A program made the position numbers and the translations under genes. Shown in pieces: positions 1 through 4,511 of a DNA stretch of 5,539 nt. The notes under the pieces are model-generated. The model was not told where the DNA came from. It worked only from the letters and a program-made list of their open reading frames with translations, and did not search any database. The stretch is from an uncultured Lachnospiraceae bacterium (GTDB taxonomy: Bacteria > Bacillota > Clostridia > Lachnospirales > Lachnospiraceae), in contig CALDIE010000031.1 of assembly GCA_937901625.1 (NCBI GenBank), forward strand, positions 1 through 5,539. The letters are read 5' to 3'. Position 1 is the first letter of the stretch; the number at the start of each line of letters is the position of its first letter.

Positions 1-118
1 GAGGGAGGAGTACGAAGCGTACAAAGAGGTACAGTCCCGCAAGCTTGATGTGTTCTACGCTGCCGGTCGCCTGACCGAGGCGCAGTACGAGGAGCTTACT
101 AATCTTTGGGTAAAATAG
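1..118 (+). CDS. 3' end of a short phage-type protein (partial)
   Basis: An open frame enters from the left edge (first full codon at base 2) and ends with TAG at 116-118. The visible 38 residues are charged and helical; they include VQSRKLDVFYAAGRLTEAQY and end ...LTNLWVK. The pattern 'AGRLTEAQYEEL' resembles the C-terminal repeat of small XkdX-like or tail-end proteins commonly found just before phage lysis modules. That is a family impression from memory, and its position upstream of a holin and endolysin agrees with it. The start and most of the protein lie outside the window, so no function is assigned. Confidence 0.6.
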   Translation, partial: REEYEAYKEVQSRKLDVFYAAGRLTEAQYEELTNLWVK

Positions 119-128
119 CCGTTCTGAC

Positions 129-157
129 TTGTTATTGCCCTAATTCTATGCTACTAT
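129..157 (+). promoter_or_regulatory. sigma70-type promoter of the toxin-antitoxin operon
   Basis: A -35 hexamer TTGTTA (129-134) and a -10 hexamer TACTAT (152-157) are separated by exactly 17 bp. Transcription would begin near 164, just upstream of the antitoxin ribosome binding site. It lies in the only gap between the upstream gene and the cassette, so the toxin-antitoxin pair appears to have its own promoter. Confidence 0.6.
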
Positions 158-165
158 AAGGGCAA
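135..165. promoter_or_regulatory. Inverted repeat over the toxin-antitoxin promoter, probable operator
   Basis: TTGCCCT (135-141) and AGGGCAA (159-165) are perfect 7-bp inverted arms separated by 17 bp. They enclose the spacer and the -10 hexamer. Type II antitoxins usually repress their own operon by binding palindromes over the promoter, so this is the natural candidate operator. Binding is inferred. Confidence 0.5.
144..157 (+). repeat. Left copy of a direct repeat flanking the toxin-antitoxin cassette
   Basis: TTCTATGCTACTAT here matches TTCTATGCAACTAT at 840-853 at 13 of 14 positions, in the same orientation, 696 bp apart. This copy contains the -10 hexamer of the cassette promoter. It may be a footprint of cassette insertion or a shared regulatory site. 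Confidence 0.45.
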
Positions 166-167
166 AG

Positions 168-174
168 AAGGAGG
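168..174 (+). promoter_or_regulatory. Ribosome binding site that fixes the antitoxin start
   Basis: A perfect AAGGAGG at 168-174 lies 8 nt before ATG 183. The in-frame GTG at 174 overlaps the Shine-Dalgarno itself and cannot be served by it, so ATG 183 is the start. Confidence 0.8.
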
Positions 175-182
175 TGGCGGTT

Positions 183-416
183 ATGACAGCGTTAAGACAG
201 CAGACCGTCGACCTGGTGCAGAGGTCAATCCCAGAGGAGTCCTTGCAGCAGGTTCATGATATTCTGGTTACTTTCATCAAGGTGGAGGATAATCGAGAAG
301 TGCGTCCGAGGCGCAAACCCGGGGCTCTGGCGAATGATGAATTCTATATTGCTCCAGATTTTGATTCGTGCTTTGAAGATGATCCGGTGGCTTGTGGGAT
401 GGAGGATTATGTGTGA
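183..416 (+). CDS. Antitoxin of a type II toxin-antitoxin pair (VapB/DUF2281-like)
   Basis: A 77-residue acidic protein encoded directly before a PIN-domain toxin, overlapping it by one base (TGATG at 414-418). The N-terminal half (MTALRQQTVDLVQRSIPEES..., about residues 1-35) looks helical, and similar beginnings occur in small VapB- or DUF2281-type antitoxins. The C-terminal half is proline- and acid-rich, ending in a stretch such as FEDDPVACGMEDYV, typical of the flexible tail that wraps the toxin. The expected role is to bind and neutralise the PIN nuclease and repress the shared promoter through the 135-165 palindrome. I see no clear AbrB, RHH or Phd DNA-binding motif in this short sequence, so the subfamily is uncertain. 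The antitoxin call rests mainly on size, composition and gene order. Confidence 0.75.
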   Translation: MTALRQQTVDLVQRSIPEESLQQVHDILVTFIKVEDNREVRPRRKPGALANDEFYIAPDFDSCFEDDPVACGMEDYV

Positions 417-814
417 TGTACTTATTGGATACAAACGCTTTGATTGTCCATATGTTCAACAGCCAGACAACCGCGAAGCTTAGTCAGGAGTCAAGGGATA
501 TCATTGAGACGAGTGATGGGATATTCTTAAGCGACATATCCTTGTGGGAGATGGCAATCAAGGAGAAGCTTGGTAAGATTCACCTTGGCAAGACCATCGC
601 ACAGATTGAAGAGGAGTGCAACCAGCAGGGAATAAGTATTCTCAGGCTCAAGACGGAGTATATTGATGAAACGTTAAGGCTTCCGTTGTATGACGACCAT
701 AAGGACGCATTTGATCGGCTGATTCTGGCAGTTGCATCAGTGGAAGGTCTGGCACTAATAACCACAGATGGAAAGATTCGGGCCCATGATTACGGGGTGA
801 AAGTAATCAAGTAA
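416..814 (+). CDS. PIN-domain toxin, VapC-like ribonuclease
   Basis: A 132-residue single-domain PIN protein. The family signature is clear: LLDTNAL at residues 3-9 with catalytic D5, DISLWEMAIKEKLGK at 40-54 with acidic E45, HKDAFDRLILA at 95-105 supplying D97 and D100, and ITTDG at 115-119 with D118. These acidic residues normally coordinate Mg2+ or Mn2+ for RNA cleavage, so the active site looks intact. The start is ATG 416, fused to the antitoxin stop as TGATG, with GGAGG at 401-405. An in-frame ATG at 392 lies inside the antitoxin gene and would add eight residues before the conserved beta strand, so it is rejected. VapC-like toxins cut tRNA or other structured RNA; the target here cannot be read from the sequence. 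The pair may stabilise the element or act in phage competition (inference). Confidence 0.9.
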   Translation: MYLLDTNALIVHMFNSQTTAKLSQESRDIIETSDGIFLSDISLWEMAIKEKLGKIHLGKTIAQIEEECNQQGISILRLKTEYIDETLRLPLYDDHKDAFDRLILAVASVEGLALITTDGKIRAHDYGVKVIK

Positions 815-843
815 AGGACATCCAATAGCGGGTGTCCTTTTCT
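813..843 (+). terminator. Intrinsic terminator of the toxin-antitoxin operon
   Basis: AAAGGACATCC (813-823) pairs with GGGTGTCCTTT (830-840, one G-T pair) as an 11-bp stem with the 6-nt loop AATAGC. A short T-rich run follows (TTTTTCT ending at 843). The stem overlaps the toxin stop codon (812-814), so the terminator belongs tightly to the cassette. Confidence 0.85.
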
Positions 844-853
844 ATGCAACTAT
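840..853 (+). repeat. Right copy of the direct repeat flanking the toxin-antitoxin cassette
   Basis: TTCTATGCAACTAT begins within the T-tract of the toxin-antitoxin terminator and matches the left copy at 144-157 with one mismatch. No -35-like hexamer sits 17 bp upstream, so this copy does not look like a promoter. Confidence 0.45.
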
Positions 854-862
854 TTAAATCTT

Positions 863-888
863 AGAGCATCTAAGTGGGTGCTCTTTTC
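863..888 (+). terminator. Second terminator-like hairpin ahead of the lysis genes
   Basis: AGAGCATC (863-870) pairs with GGTGCTCT (877-884, one G-T pair), an 8-bp stem with a 6-nt loop, followed by TTTTC. It lies only about 7 nt before the ribosome binding site of the next gene. It would stop upstream transcription or act as an attenuator that a phage antitermination system must override. It probably predates the toxin-antitoxin cassette, which carries its own terminator. Confidence 0.65.
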
Positions 889-908
889 ATTTACAAGGAG
901 GGGAGGCT

Positions 909-1223
909 ATGGACATAGCAATGACTATCGTACTTGCCATCTTCGGCTCATCCGGTTTCTGGCTTTTGGTGCAGAAGGTGATCGAGCGTAAGTCAGCCCT
1001 GCGCCAGATGGTATTTGGGATAGGGTATGAGAGGTTAATGTCCGCCTGTCGCAAGTACATCGAGGCGGGCTGGATCGACCTTGATGAGCTGGAGGAGCTG
1101 GATAAGCATCTCTACCAGCCGTACAAGGCAATGGGCGGCAATGGGACAGCGGAGTTACTTATGGAGAAGGTACACGCACTGCCGAACAAGAAATCCAACA
1201 AGGAGGGTAAGGAAGATGAGTAG
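909..1223 (+). CDS. Small phage membrane protein of the lysis module
   Basis: A 104-residue protein with one N-terminal hydrophobic segment (about residues 2-23, MTIVLAIFGSSGFWLLVQKV core), then a soluble, charged, helical region ending in a basic and acidic tail. Residues about 40-90 (RLMSACRKYIEAGWIDLDEL, then YKAMGGNGTAELLMEKVHAL) resemble a protein commonly encoded just before holins in Firmicutes phages; this is recalled rather than searched. It has an excellent ribosome binding site, AAGGAGG at 895-901, and its stop overlaps the holin start (ATGAGTAG). The single helix and cytoplasmic-looking tail suggest a holin partner or an accessory holin. It could also be an LLH-type holin in a loose sense, but I do not see enough to name it so. 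Confidence 0.75.
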   Translation: MDIAMTIVLAIFGSSGFWLLVQKVIERKSALRQMVFGIGYERLMSACRKYIEAGWIDLDELEELDKHLYQPYKAMGGNGTAELLMEKVHALPNKKSNKEGKEDE

Positions 1224-1416
1224 AGAATGGATCAAAGCGGCTCTTGTGAGGGCACTAAAGACAGTTTGTCAAACAGCAATCGCCACCATCGGCACGGCGG
1301 CGCTGATTAGTGAAGTTAATTGGATAGCAGTAGTTTCCGCATCTGCACTTGCAGGCGTGCTGTCGGTGCTTACGAGTGTGGCGGGATTGCCGGAAGTAGA
1401 TAAGGAGGGCAAGTAA
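1216..1416 (+). CDS. Phage holin (r1t-like)
   Basis: A 66-residue protein, MSREWIKAALVRALKTVCQT..., with a short amphipathic start, a first hydrophobic segment at about residues 18-32 (TVCQTAIATIGTAAL) and a second at about 38-58 (WIAVVSASALAGVLSVLTSV), then a short acidic/basic tail. The wording 'RALKT..QTA.ATIGT', then 'W..V.SAS.LAG.LS.LTS' followed by LPEV closely matches the r1t-type phage holin family. Holins collect in the inner membrane and open lesions that free the endolysin at the timed end of infection. The start ATG 1216 overlaps the upstream stop and has GGAGGG about 9 nt before it. The stop overlaps the endolysin start (TAATG), so the two are translationally coupled. The frame is open further upstream, but only in shadow of the previous gene. 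Confidence 0.88.
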   Translation: MSREWIKAALVRALKTVCQTAIATIGTAALISEVNWIAVVSASALAGVLSVLTSVAGLPEVDKEGK

Positions 1417-2159
1417 TGGGAGTTATTATCGGATCGGCTCGTTTAGGCGAGAACGGCAAGATTACAGGCGGCGCAGCAGGCGACCAGACGGGAAGCGAGG
1501 TGAGCACTCAGGCGTTTTACGTAGCATCAAAAGGCTGGTACATCCTGCGTCCGAAATCAGCCGCACACGCAAAGAAGATTGCAGAGCGCATGAGGGCGGC
1601 TTGCGCCAATTCCAATCTGGGCTACGATCAGTCGAACCGCTACGGAGTTCTTAAGTACGGAATCGATACCAAGACTCCGACTGAGTGCGACTGCAGCTCT
1701 CTGGTCCGTGCTTGTATAAAGGAAGCTACGGGTAAGGATGTGGGCGACTTTTCGACCGCGTCCGAGGCGGGCGTTCTGGAGGCATCCGGCTTGTTTGAAA
1801 AGCGCATCCCTTATACAAGTGGTACGGTTCTTTATACTGGGGACGTATTAGTTACTCGCACAAAAGGCCATACTGTAGTCGTTGTTTCCGGCACGAGTCG
1901 GTCGAATAGTAGTGGCAATAATAGTTCTTCGGGAAGTGTTCTAAGTAAGTCCGAGAAGTACAAAGGAAAAGTCACTGCATCGAGTCTTAATGTAAGAAGC
2001 TGGGCGGGGACAGAGAATACTGCTTTGCGGTCCCTGCCGAAGGGCACTATTGTATCTGTCTGCGACTGCGTCAAAGCAAAGGATGGAGCGGAGTGGTACT
2101 ACATCAAGGAGTCTGGCAAGTACGGATTTGTGAGCGCCAAATATATTAAGAAGGTATAA
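1416..2159 (+). CDS. Phage endolysin: NlpC/P60-like peptidase with C-terminal SH3 domain
   Basis: A 247-residue cell-wall hydrolase. Residues 1-160 form the catalytic part. It opens with a conserved-looking segment (SARLGENGKITGGAAGDQTG, residues 7-26), has a cysteine nucleophile in ECDCSSL (C93; C91 nearby) and a catalytic histidine in KGHTVVV (H152). This order fits NlpC/P60- or CHAP-like thiol hydrolases of Lachnospiraceae prophages. A Ser/Gly/Asn linker (about 160-178) leads to an SH3_3-type wall-binding domain (about 182-247) with the hallmark SLNVRSWAGTENTALRSLPKG. No signal peptide is visible, consistent with release through the adjacent holin. It is coupled to the holin by TAATG with AAGGAGG at 1402-1408. 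The bond cut, amide or cross-link, cannot be decided from sequence. Confidence 0.9.
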   Translation: MGVIIGSARLGENGKITGGAAGDQTGSEVSTQAFYVASKGWYILRPKSAAHAKKIAERMRAACANSNLGYDQSNRYGVLKYGIDTKTPTECDCSSLVRACIKEATGKDVGDFSTASEAGVLEASGLFEKRIPYTSGTVLYTGDVLVTRTKGHTVVVVSGTSRSNSSGNNSSSGSVLSKSEKYKGKVTASSLNVRSWAGTENTALRSLPKGTIVSVCDCVKAKDGAEWYYIKESGKYGFVSAKYIKKV

Positions 2160-2166
2160 GCATTTT

Positions 2167-2200
2167 AGGGGAGTTGGTGTCACAGCCTGCTCCCTTATTT
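2167..2200 (+). terminator. Probable weak intrinsic terminator after the endolysin
   Basis: GGGAG (2169-2173) pairs with CTCCC (2190-2194), extended outward by G-T and A-T pairs and partly inward, followed by TTATTT. The loop is large (about 16 nt, with a possible small inner stem), so it is weaker than the other terminators here. Its position at the end of the lysis genes supports it. Confidence 0.55.
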
Positions 2201-2208
2201 AGTCTGGT

Positions 2209-2307
2209 AAATACCACCTGAGAAGCCGCTAAATATCTGGTGATAAAGACACCGAATAAACACTTGATTAAATCTGCAAAGGACGGTAAAACAACAACAC
2301 GATGAAG
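2209..2307 (+). repeat. Leader element copy 1 (upstream of the amidoligase unit)
   Basis: This is the first of three related intergenic blocks. It aligns with copy 3 (5139-5237) over its full length: both have AAATA..., AGAAGCCGC or AGAAAGCCGC, ATAAAGACACC, AATAAACACTTG, a -10 region and a final ATGAAG. ATAAAGACACC plus AATAAACACTTG is nearly continuous and differs from copy 3 at one base. With copy 2 it shares AATATCTGGTG, AATAAACAC, AAGGACGGTAAA and TGAAG. Within it, ATAAAGACAC (from 2243) and ATAAACAC (from 2256) form half-sites 13 bp apart, suggestive of a regulator binding site. Confidence 0.8.
2264..2292 (+). promoter_or_regulatory. Promoter of unit 1 (amidoligase operon)
   Basis: -35 TTGATT (2264-2269), a 17-bp spacer, -10 TAAAAC (2287-2292). 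Copies 2 and 3 of the leader element hold hexamers at identical spacing, which makes this promoter more credible than its middling match to consensus would alone. Expected transcription start is near 2299. Confidence 0.65.
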
Positions 2308-2335
2308 TACAGACAACCGCTTGAAGCGGATTTCG

Positions 2336-2342
2336 AAAGGAG
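2336..2342 (+). promoter_or_regulatory. Ribosome binding site that fixes the amidoligase start
   Basis: AAAGGAG lies 7 nt before ATG 2350. A hairpin CCGCT-TGA-AGCGG (2317-2329) ends 6 nt before it. An in-frame ATG at 2302 would give a 16-residue extension but has no Shine-Dalgarno and lies only about 3 nt from the predicted transcription start. Confidence 0.75.
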
Positions 2343-2349
2343 ATTTACC

Positions 2350-3312
2350 ATGACGGATAAGACCATGAAACAGATCGAGAACATGAAACAGCAGACCATC
2401 GGAGTTGAGGTTGAGATGAATTCCATCCGCAGAGACCGCGCCGCAAAGATCGCAGCCGAGTATTTCGGAACCGGCAGGTATGAAGATACGGCATATCGGA
2501 ACGGCTACCACACATGGAGCGCATGGGACGGTCAGGGCAGAGAGTGGAAGTTCCAGAAGGATGTATCCATCCACGGAGCGGACAGCGAGAAATGCGAACT
2601 TGTTACTCCGATCCTTCACTACGATGATATCGAGACTCTGCAGGAGCTGGTTCGCCGTCTGCGCCACGCAGGAGCGAAGTCAGACGCCAGCCGCGGCTGC
2701 GGAATCCACATTCATGTTGGAGCCGACGGCCACGATGCAAGGACACTTAGGAATCTCGCAAACATCATGGCGAGCCATGAAAGCCTTATCGCCGAGGCGC
2801 TGAAGCTTGACCAGGGCAGAATGAATCAGTATTGCCAGACCGTAGACCGCAACTTCCTGACGGTCCTTAATCGCAGGAAGCCCACGAGCATGAGCAAGCT
2901 TGCAGATATCTGGTACAAGGAGAACGGAGCGGATTACGGCAGAAGTCATCATTACAACAATTCGAGATATCATATGTTAAATCTCCACGCTACCTTTACC
3001 AAGGGCACGATCGAGTTCAGGCTTTTCCAGTTTGACAAACCGGAGAACGGACGGTTAAATGGAATCCACGCCGGACAGCTGAAGTCCTACATCCAGTTCT
3101 GCTTGGCGCTTTCCCAGATGGCAAAGGATGTACGCAGTGCATCGGCTAAGGAACAGCAGAAGGAGAACAAGAAGTTCGCGATGCGCACCTGGCTCATCCG
3201 TTTAGGGCTTGTCGGCGAAGAGTTTGCTACGGCGAGGGATTTCCTGACAAGGAACCTTAGCGGAGATGCTGCTTTCCGGTTCGGAAGACCTGCAGACGAA
3301 GTAGCCGCTTGA
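2350..3312 (+). CDS. Amidoligase_2-type COOH-NH2 ligase
   Basis: A 320-residue protein with the motif series of the Amidoligase_2 family, a glutamine-synthetase/gamma-glutamylcysteine-synthetase-like ATP-dependent ligase fold: GVEVEM at 18-23 (metal-binding glutamates E20 and E22), W66 and D71 in EWKFQKDVS, CELVTP at 82-87, CGIHIHV at 117-123, RYHMLNLH at 206-213 and TIEFRLF at 220-226. The family joins a carboxylate, typically of glutamate or a related acid, to an amine through an acyl phosphate. Residues 250-320 form a variable helical tail. The next gene is a gamma-glutamylcyclotransferase homologue, a recurring partner of these ligases, which suggests a gamma-glutamyl-type amide as product. 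The substrate is not evident: wall peptide, small metabolite or protein are all possible. The start is chosen by AAAGGAG at 2336-2342. It is the first gene of leader unit 1 and appears full length with all key residues. Confidence 0.88.
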   Translation: MTDKTMKQIENMKQQTIGVEVEMNSIRRDRAAKIAAEYFGTGRYEDTAYRNGYHTWSAWDGQGREWKFQKDVSIHGADSEKCELVTPILHYDDIETLQELVRRLRHAGAKSDASRGCGIHIHVGADGHDARTLRNLANIMASHESLIAEALKLDQGRMNQYCQTVDRNFLTVLNRRKPTSMSKLADIWYKENGADYGRSHHYNNSRYHMLNLHATFTKGTIEFRLFQFDKPENGRLNGIHAGQLKSYIQFCLALSQMAKDVRSASAKEQQKENKKFAMRTWLIRLGLVGEEFATARDFLTRNLSGDAAFRFGRPADEVAA

Positions 3313-3324
3313 AGAGTGCAGATG

Positions 3325-3351
3325 GCTCCGTCCTCATAACGGGGGCGGAGC
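3325..3351 (+). other. Stable intercistronic stem-loop between amidoligase and GGCT genes
   Basis: GCTCCGTCCTC (3325-3335) pairs with GGGGGCGGAGC (3341-3351) across 11 positions (two G-T pairs) with a 5-nt loop ATAAC. No T-run follows, so it is not an intrinsic terminator. It ends only a few bases before the AAGGAG of the next gene (3355-3360). It may shield the amidoligase mRNA end or tune translation of the GGCT gene. Confidence 0.6.
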
Positions 3352-3366
3352 GGGAAGGAGTGTATC

Positions 3367-3843
3367 ATGAAGTATTATTTAGCATATGGTTCTAATCTTA
3401 ACATCGGTCAGATGAAGGTCAGGTGTCCGGGAGCGAAGGTCGTGGGTACTTCCGTCATTCCTGACTACGAGCTGCTTTTCAAGGGCTCCATGACCGGCAG
3501 TTACCTTACCATCGAGCCGAAGGTCGGCAGTGTAGTTCCGGTTGCTGTATGGTCCGTCACGAAGCGTGACGAGGCAGCCCTTGACCGCTACGAGGGTTAT
3601 CCGAGGTTTTATTACAAGAAGGATGTGAAGGTGGTCCTTGACGGCGCGGTTCCGGGATTTACGGCAGGGCTTGATGCTTTTGTCTACATCATGCACGAGG
3701 AGCGGCCTATCGGGATTCCGTCAGAGTATTATGTCGAGGCTTGCCTTGAGGGCTACGATGCTTTTGGCTTTTCACACCAGTTTATCTATGACGCGCTTGA
3801 GCGCAGTAAGGAGGGAGTACATGAAGTGTCCAGAATGTGGTAA
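3367..3843 (+). CDS. Gamma-glutamylcyclotransferase-like (GGCT/AIG2 fold) protein
   Basis: A 158-residue protein beginning MKYYLAYGSNLNIGQMKVRC. YGSN (residues 7-10) is the substrate-cradling loop of the GGCT fold, and LDRYEGYPRFYYKK (72-85) supplies the expected catalytic acid E76 in the common YEG.P..Y context. GGCT enzymes split gamma-glutamyl amines by cyclising the glutamyl part to 5-oxoproline; some relatives cut other glutamyl-amine bonds. Placed immediately after the amidoligase, it probably reverses, trims or proofreads the product of that ligase. It is cytoplasmic, with no signal peptide. AAGGAG at 3355-3360 serves ATG 3367. Its 3' end overlaps the start of the zinc-ribbon gene by 23 bp, so the two are coupled. 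Length and key residues look normal. Confidence 0.9.
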   Translation: MKYYLAYGSNLNIGQMKVRCPGAKVVGTSVIPDYELLFKGSMTGSYLTIEPKVGSVVPVAVWSVTKRDEAALDRYEGYPRFYYKKDVKVVLDGAVPGFTAGLDAFVYIMHEERPIGIPSEYYVEACLEGYDAFGFSHQFIYDALERSKEGVHEVSRMW

Positions 3844-4009
3844 GGAGTTTACGGGGCGTCCTGCACTCAGCCGGAAGGATAACGAAACGCTCATCTGCCC
3901 GGATTGCGGCATCCGGCAGGCAATGGCGGCAATGGGCGTTGGTGCAGAGGAAACCGAGAAGATCGTGGGAATCGTTCACGAGTACACATCGGAGGTGAAG
4001 GATAAATGA
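3821..4009 (+). CDS. Small zinc-ribbon protein
   Basis: A 62-residue protein with two CPxCG knuckles: CPECG at residues 3-7 and CPDCG at about 27-31, enough for one zinc ribbon. A short helical tail follows (about 32-62, QAMAAMGVGAEETEKIVGI). The wording between the knuckles, FTGRPALSRKDNETLICPDC, is of a type I recall as common in small proteins of Clostridia phages and conjugative elements; its function is not known to me. Such ribbons bind nucleic acid or act as protein adaptors. The start ATG 3821 has AAGGAGG at 3808-3814 and lies inside the end of the GGCT gene. Open frame continues upstream but only as a shadow of GGCT. Its stop overlaps the next start (ATGA at 4006-4009). Confidence 0.85.
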   Translation: MKCPECGKEFTGRPALSRKDNETLICPDCGIRQAMAAMGVGAEETEKIVGIVHEYTSEVKDK

Positions 4010-4161
4010 TCGAGTACCGGGTACGGAAGGATGAGTACGCGTGGAGCAGGTGGTACGCCGAGAAGATTGAGAACGGAGTCGTAGTTAAACGCTACGACTT
4101 TCCGTCAGAGAAGGAGGCGCAGGAGGCAATCGAGGACTGGCAGAAGTACACACAAAACTGA
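4006..4161 (+). CDS. Small hypothetical protein, 51 aa
   Basis: ATG 4006 overlaps the zinc-ribbon stop as ATGA and is served by GGAGG at 3991-3995. The product, beginning MIEYRVRKDEYAWSRWYAEK, alternates charged and aromatic residues in what look like two or three beta strands (about residues 2-31), then a helix (SEKEAQEAIEDWQKY, about 34-48). The end is close to leader element copy 2, with no terminator between. I do not recognise a family. Gene-like base use, a good ribosome binding site and the four-base coupling make it a credible last gene of unit 1. Confidence 0.7.
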   Translation: MIEYRVRKDEYAWSRWYAEKIENGVVVKRYDFPSEKEAQEAIEDWQKYTQN

Positions 4162-4164
4162 TGG

Positions 4165-4229
4165 AATATCTGGTGGTTCCACCCGTTGTAATAAACACCT
4201 AAGGACGGTAAACTACCAACAACTTGAAG
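4165..4229 (+). repeat. Leader element copy 2 (shorter; upstream of unit 2)
   Basis: It shares AATATCTGGTG, AATAAACACCT, AAGGACGGTAAA and ACAACNTGAAG-like wording with copy 1 (2209-2307), but lacks about 20 bp between the ATAAACAC block and the AAGGACGG block and lacks the upstream AGAAGCCGC part. A GGTG-GTTC-CACC hairpin (4172-4183) takes the place of ATAAAGACACC. Despite the deletion, the promoter spacing is restored by a different TTG (see the promoter entry). Confidence 0.75.
4186..4214 (+). promoter_or_regulatory. Promoter of unit 2
   Basis: -35 TTGTAA (4186-4191), a 17-bp spacer, -10 TAAACT (4209-4214). The -10 lies in the block shared with copy 1, whereas the -35 uses bases just upstream of and overlapping the ATAAACAC block. 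That the 17-bp spacing survives the shortened spacer argues that promoter function is selected here. The expected start is near 4221. Confidence 0.65.
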
Positions 4230-4263
4230 GACAGGAACAGCCGATACGGCGGGAGGAACGAAG

Positions 4264-4458
4264 ATGAAAGAACAGATGATCAACTACTTACAGCAGATGC
4301 TCGACAGGTTTACCGAGGAGATGGAGCGTTACGGCAAGGATGACCGCATCGTGGAGAAGCGGTTCGATGATATGATCGCTTGCAAGGAAATGGTCGAGGC
4401 ACTTATCGGTGAGCCGGTGAACCTTCAGAAGGACGGAAGGGTTACCGTAGGATTCTAA
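4264..4458 (+). CDS. Small charged helical protein, 64 aa, unknown
   Basis: A 64-residue protein starting MKEQMINYLQQMLDRFTEEM. Residues 1-50 are almost wholly helix-forming and heptad-like, probably a short coiled coil or two-helix hairpin (second helix around VEKRFDDMIACKEMVEALIG). The tail, NLQKDGRVTVGF, could be a beta hairpin. No signal, membrane segment or catalytic motif. The start has GGGAGGA at 4251-4257, directly after a GCCG-ATA-CGGC hairpin (4240-4250). It is the first gene of unit 2. I do not recognise the family; small helical proteins of this kind in mobile elements are often anti-defence or regulatory factors, but nothing here proves that. Confidence 0.75.
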   Translation: MKEQMINYLQQMLDRFTEEMERYGKDDRIVEKRFDDMIACKEMVEALIGEPVNLQKDGRVTVGF

Positions 4459-4487
4459 GAACAGAGCATCCCGCCACGGAGGTTACG

Positions 4488-4511
4488 ATGGCTGAAAGGA
4501 GTACATCATGA
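4488..4511 (+). CDS. Possible 7-codon leader peptide (MAERSTS)
   Basis: ATG 4488 has its own ACGGAGG (4476-4482) 5 nt upstream, and its TGA stop (4509-4511) overlaps the next start as ATGA. The reading could serve translational coupling to the 191-aa gene. The same stretch holds the AAAGGAG (4495-4501) of that gene, so the mini-ORF may be incidental. Confidence 0.3.
   Translation: MAERSTS

Noticed and set aside
1081..1215. Upstream extension of the holin frame to ATG 1081
   Set aside because: The added residues are Arg/Trp/Ser-rich shadow sequence of the preceding gene; ATG 1216 has a ribosome binding site and gives a typical holin length.
2239..2253. GGTG-ATAAAGA-CACC hairpin in leader copy 1 as a conserved RNA structure
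   Set aside because: Copy 3 has GGGC in place of GGTG and cannot form the stem, although the rest of the sequence is conserved. DNA-level conservation explains it better.
2302..2349. N-terminal extension of the amidoligase from ATG 2302
   Set aside because: There is no Shine-Dalgarno, the ATG is about 3 nt from the predicted transcript start, and a good ribosome binding site serves ATG 2350. It is kept only as part of the leader-element finding.
2146..2667. A 173-codon open frame on the minus strand across the start of the amidoligase gene
   Set aside because: It lies opposite the well-supported amidoligase and its leader element, has no recognisable motif and no convincing ribosome binding site; it is a shadow of the + strand gene.
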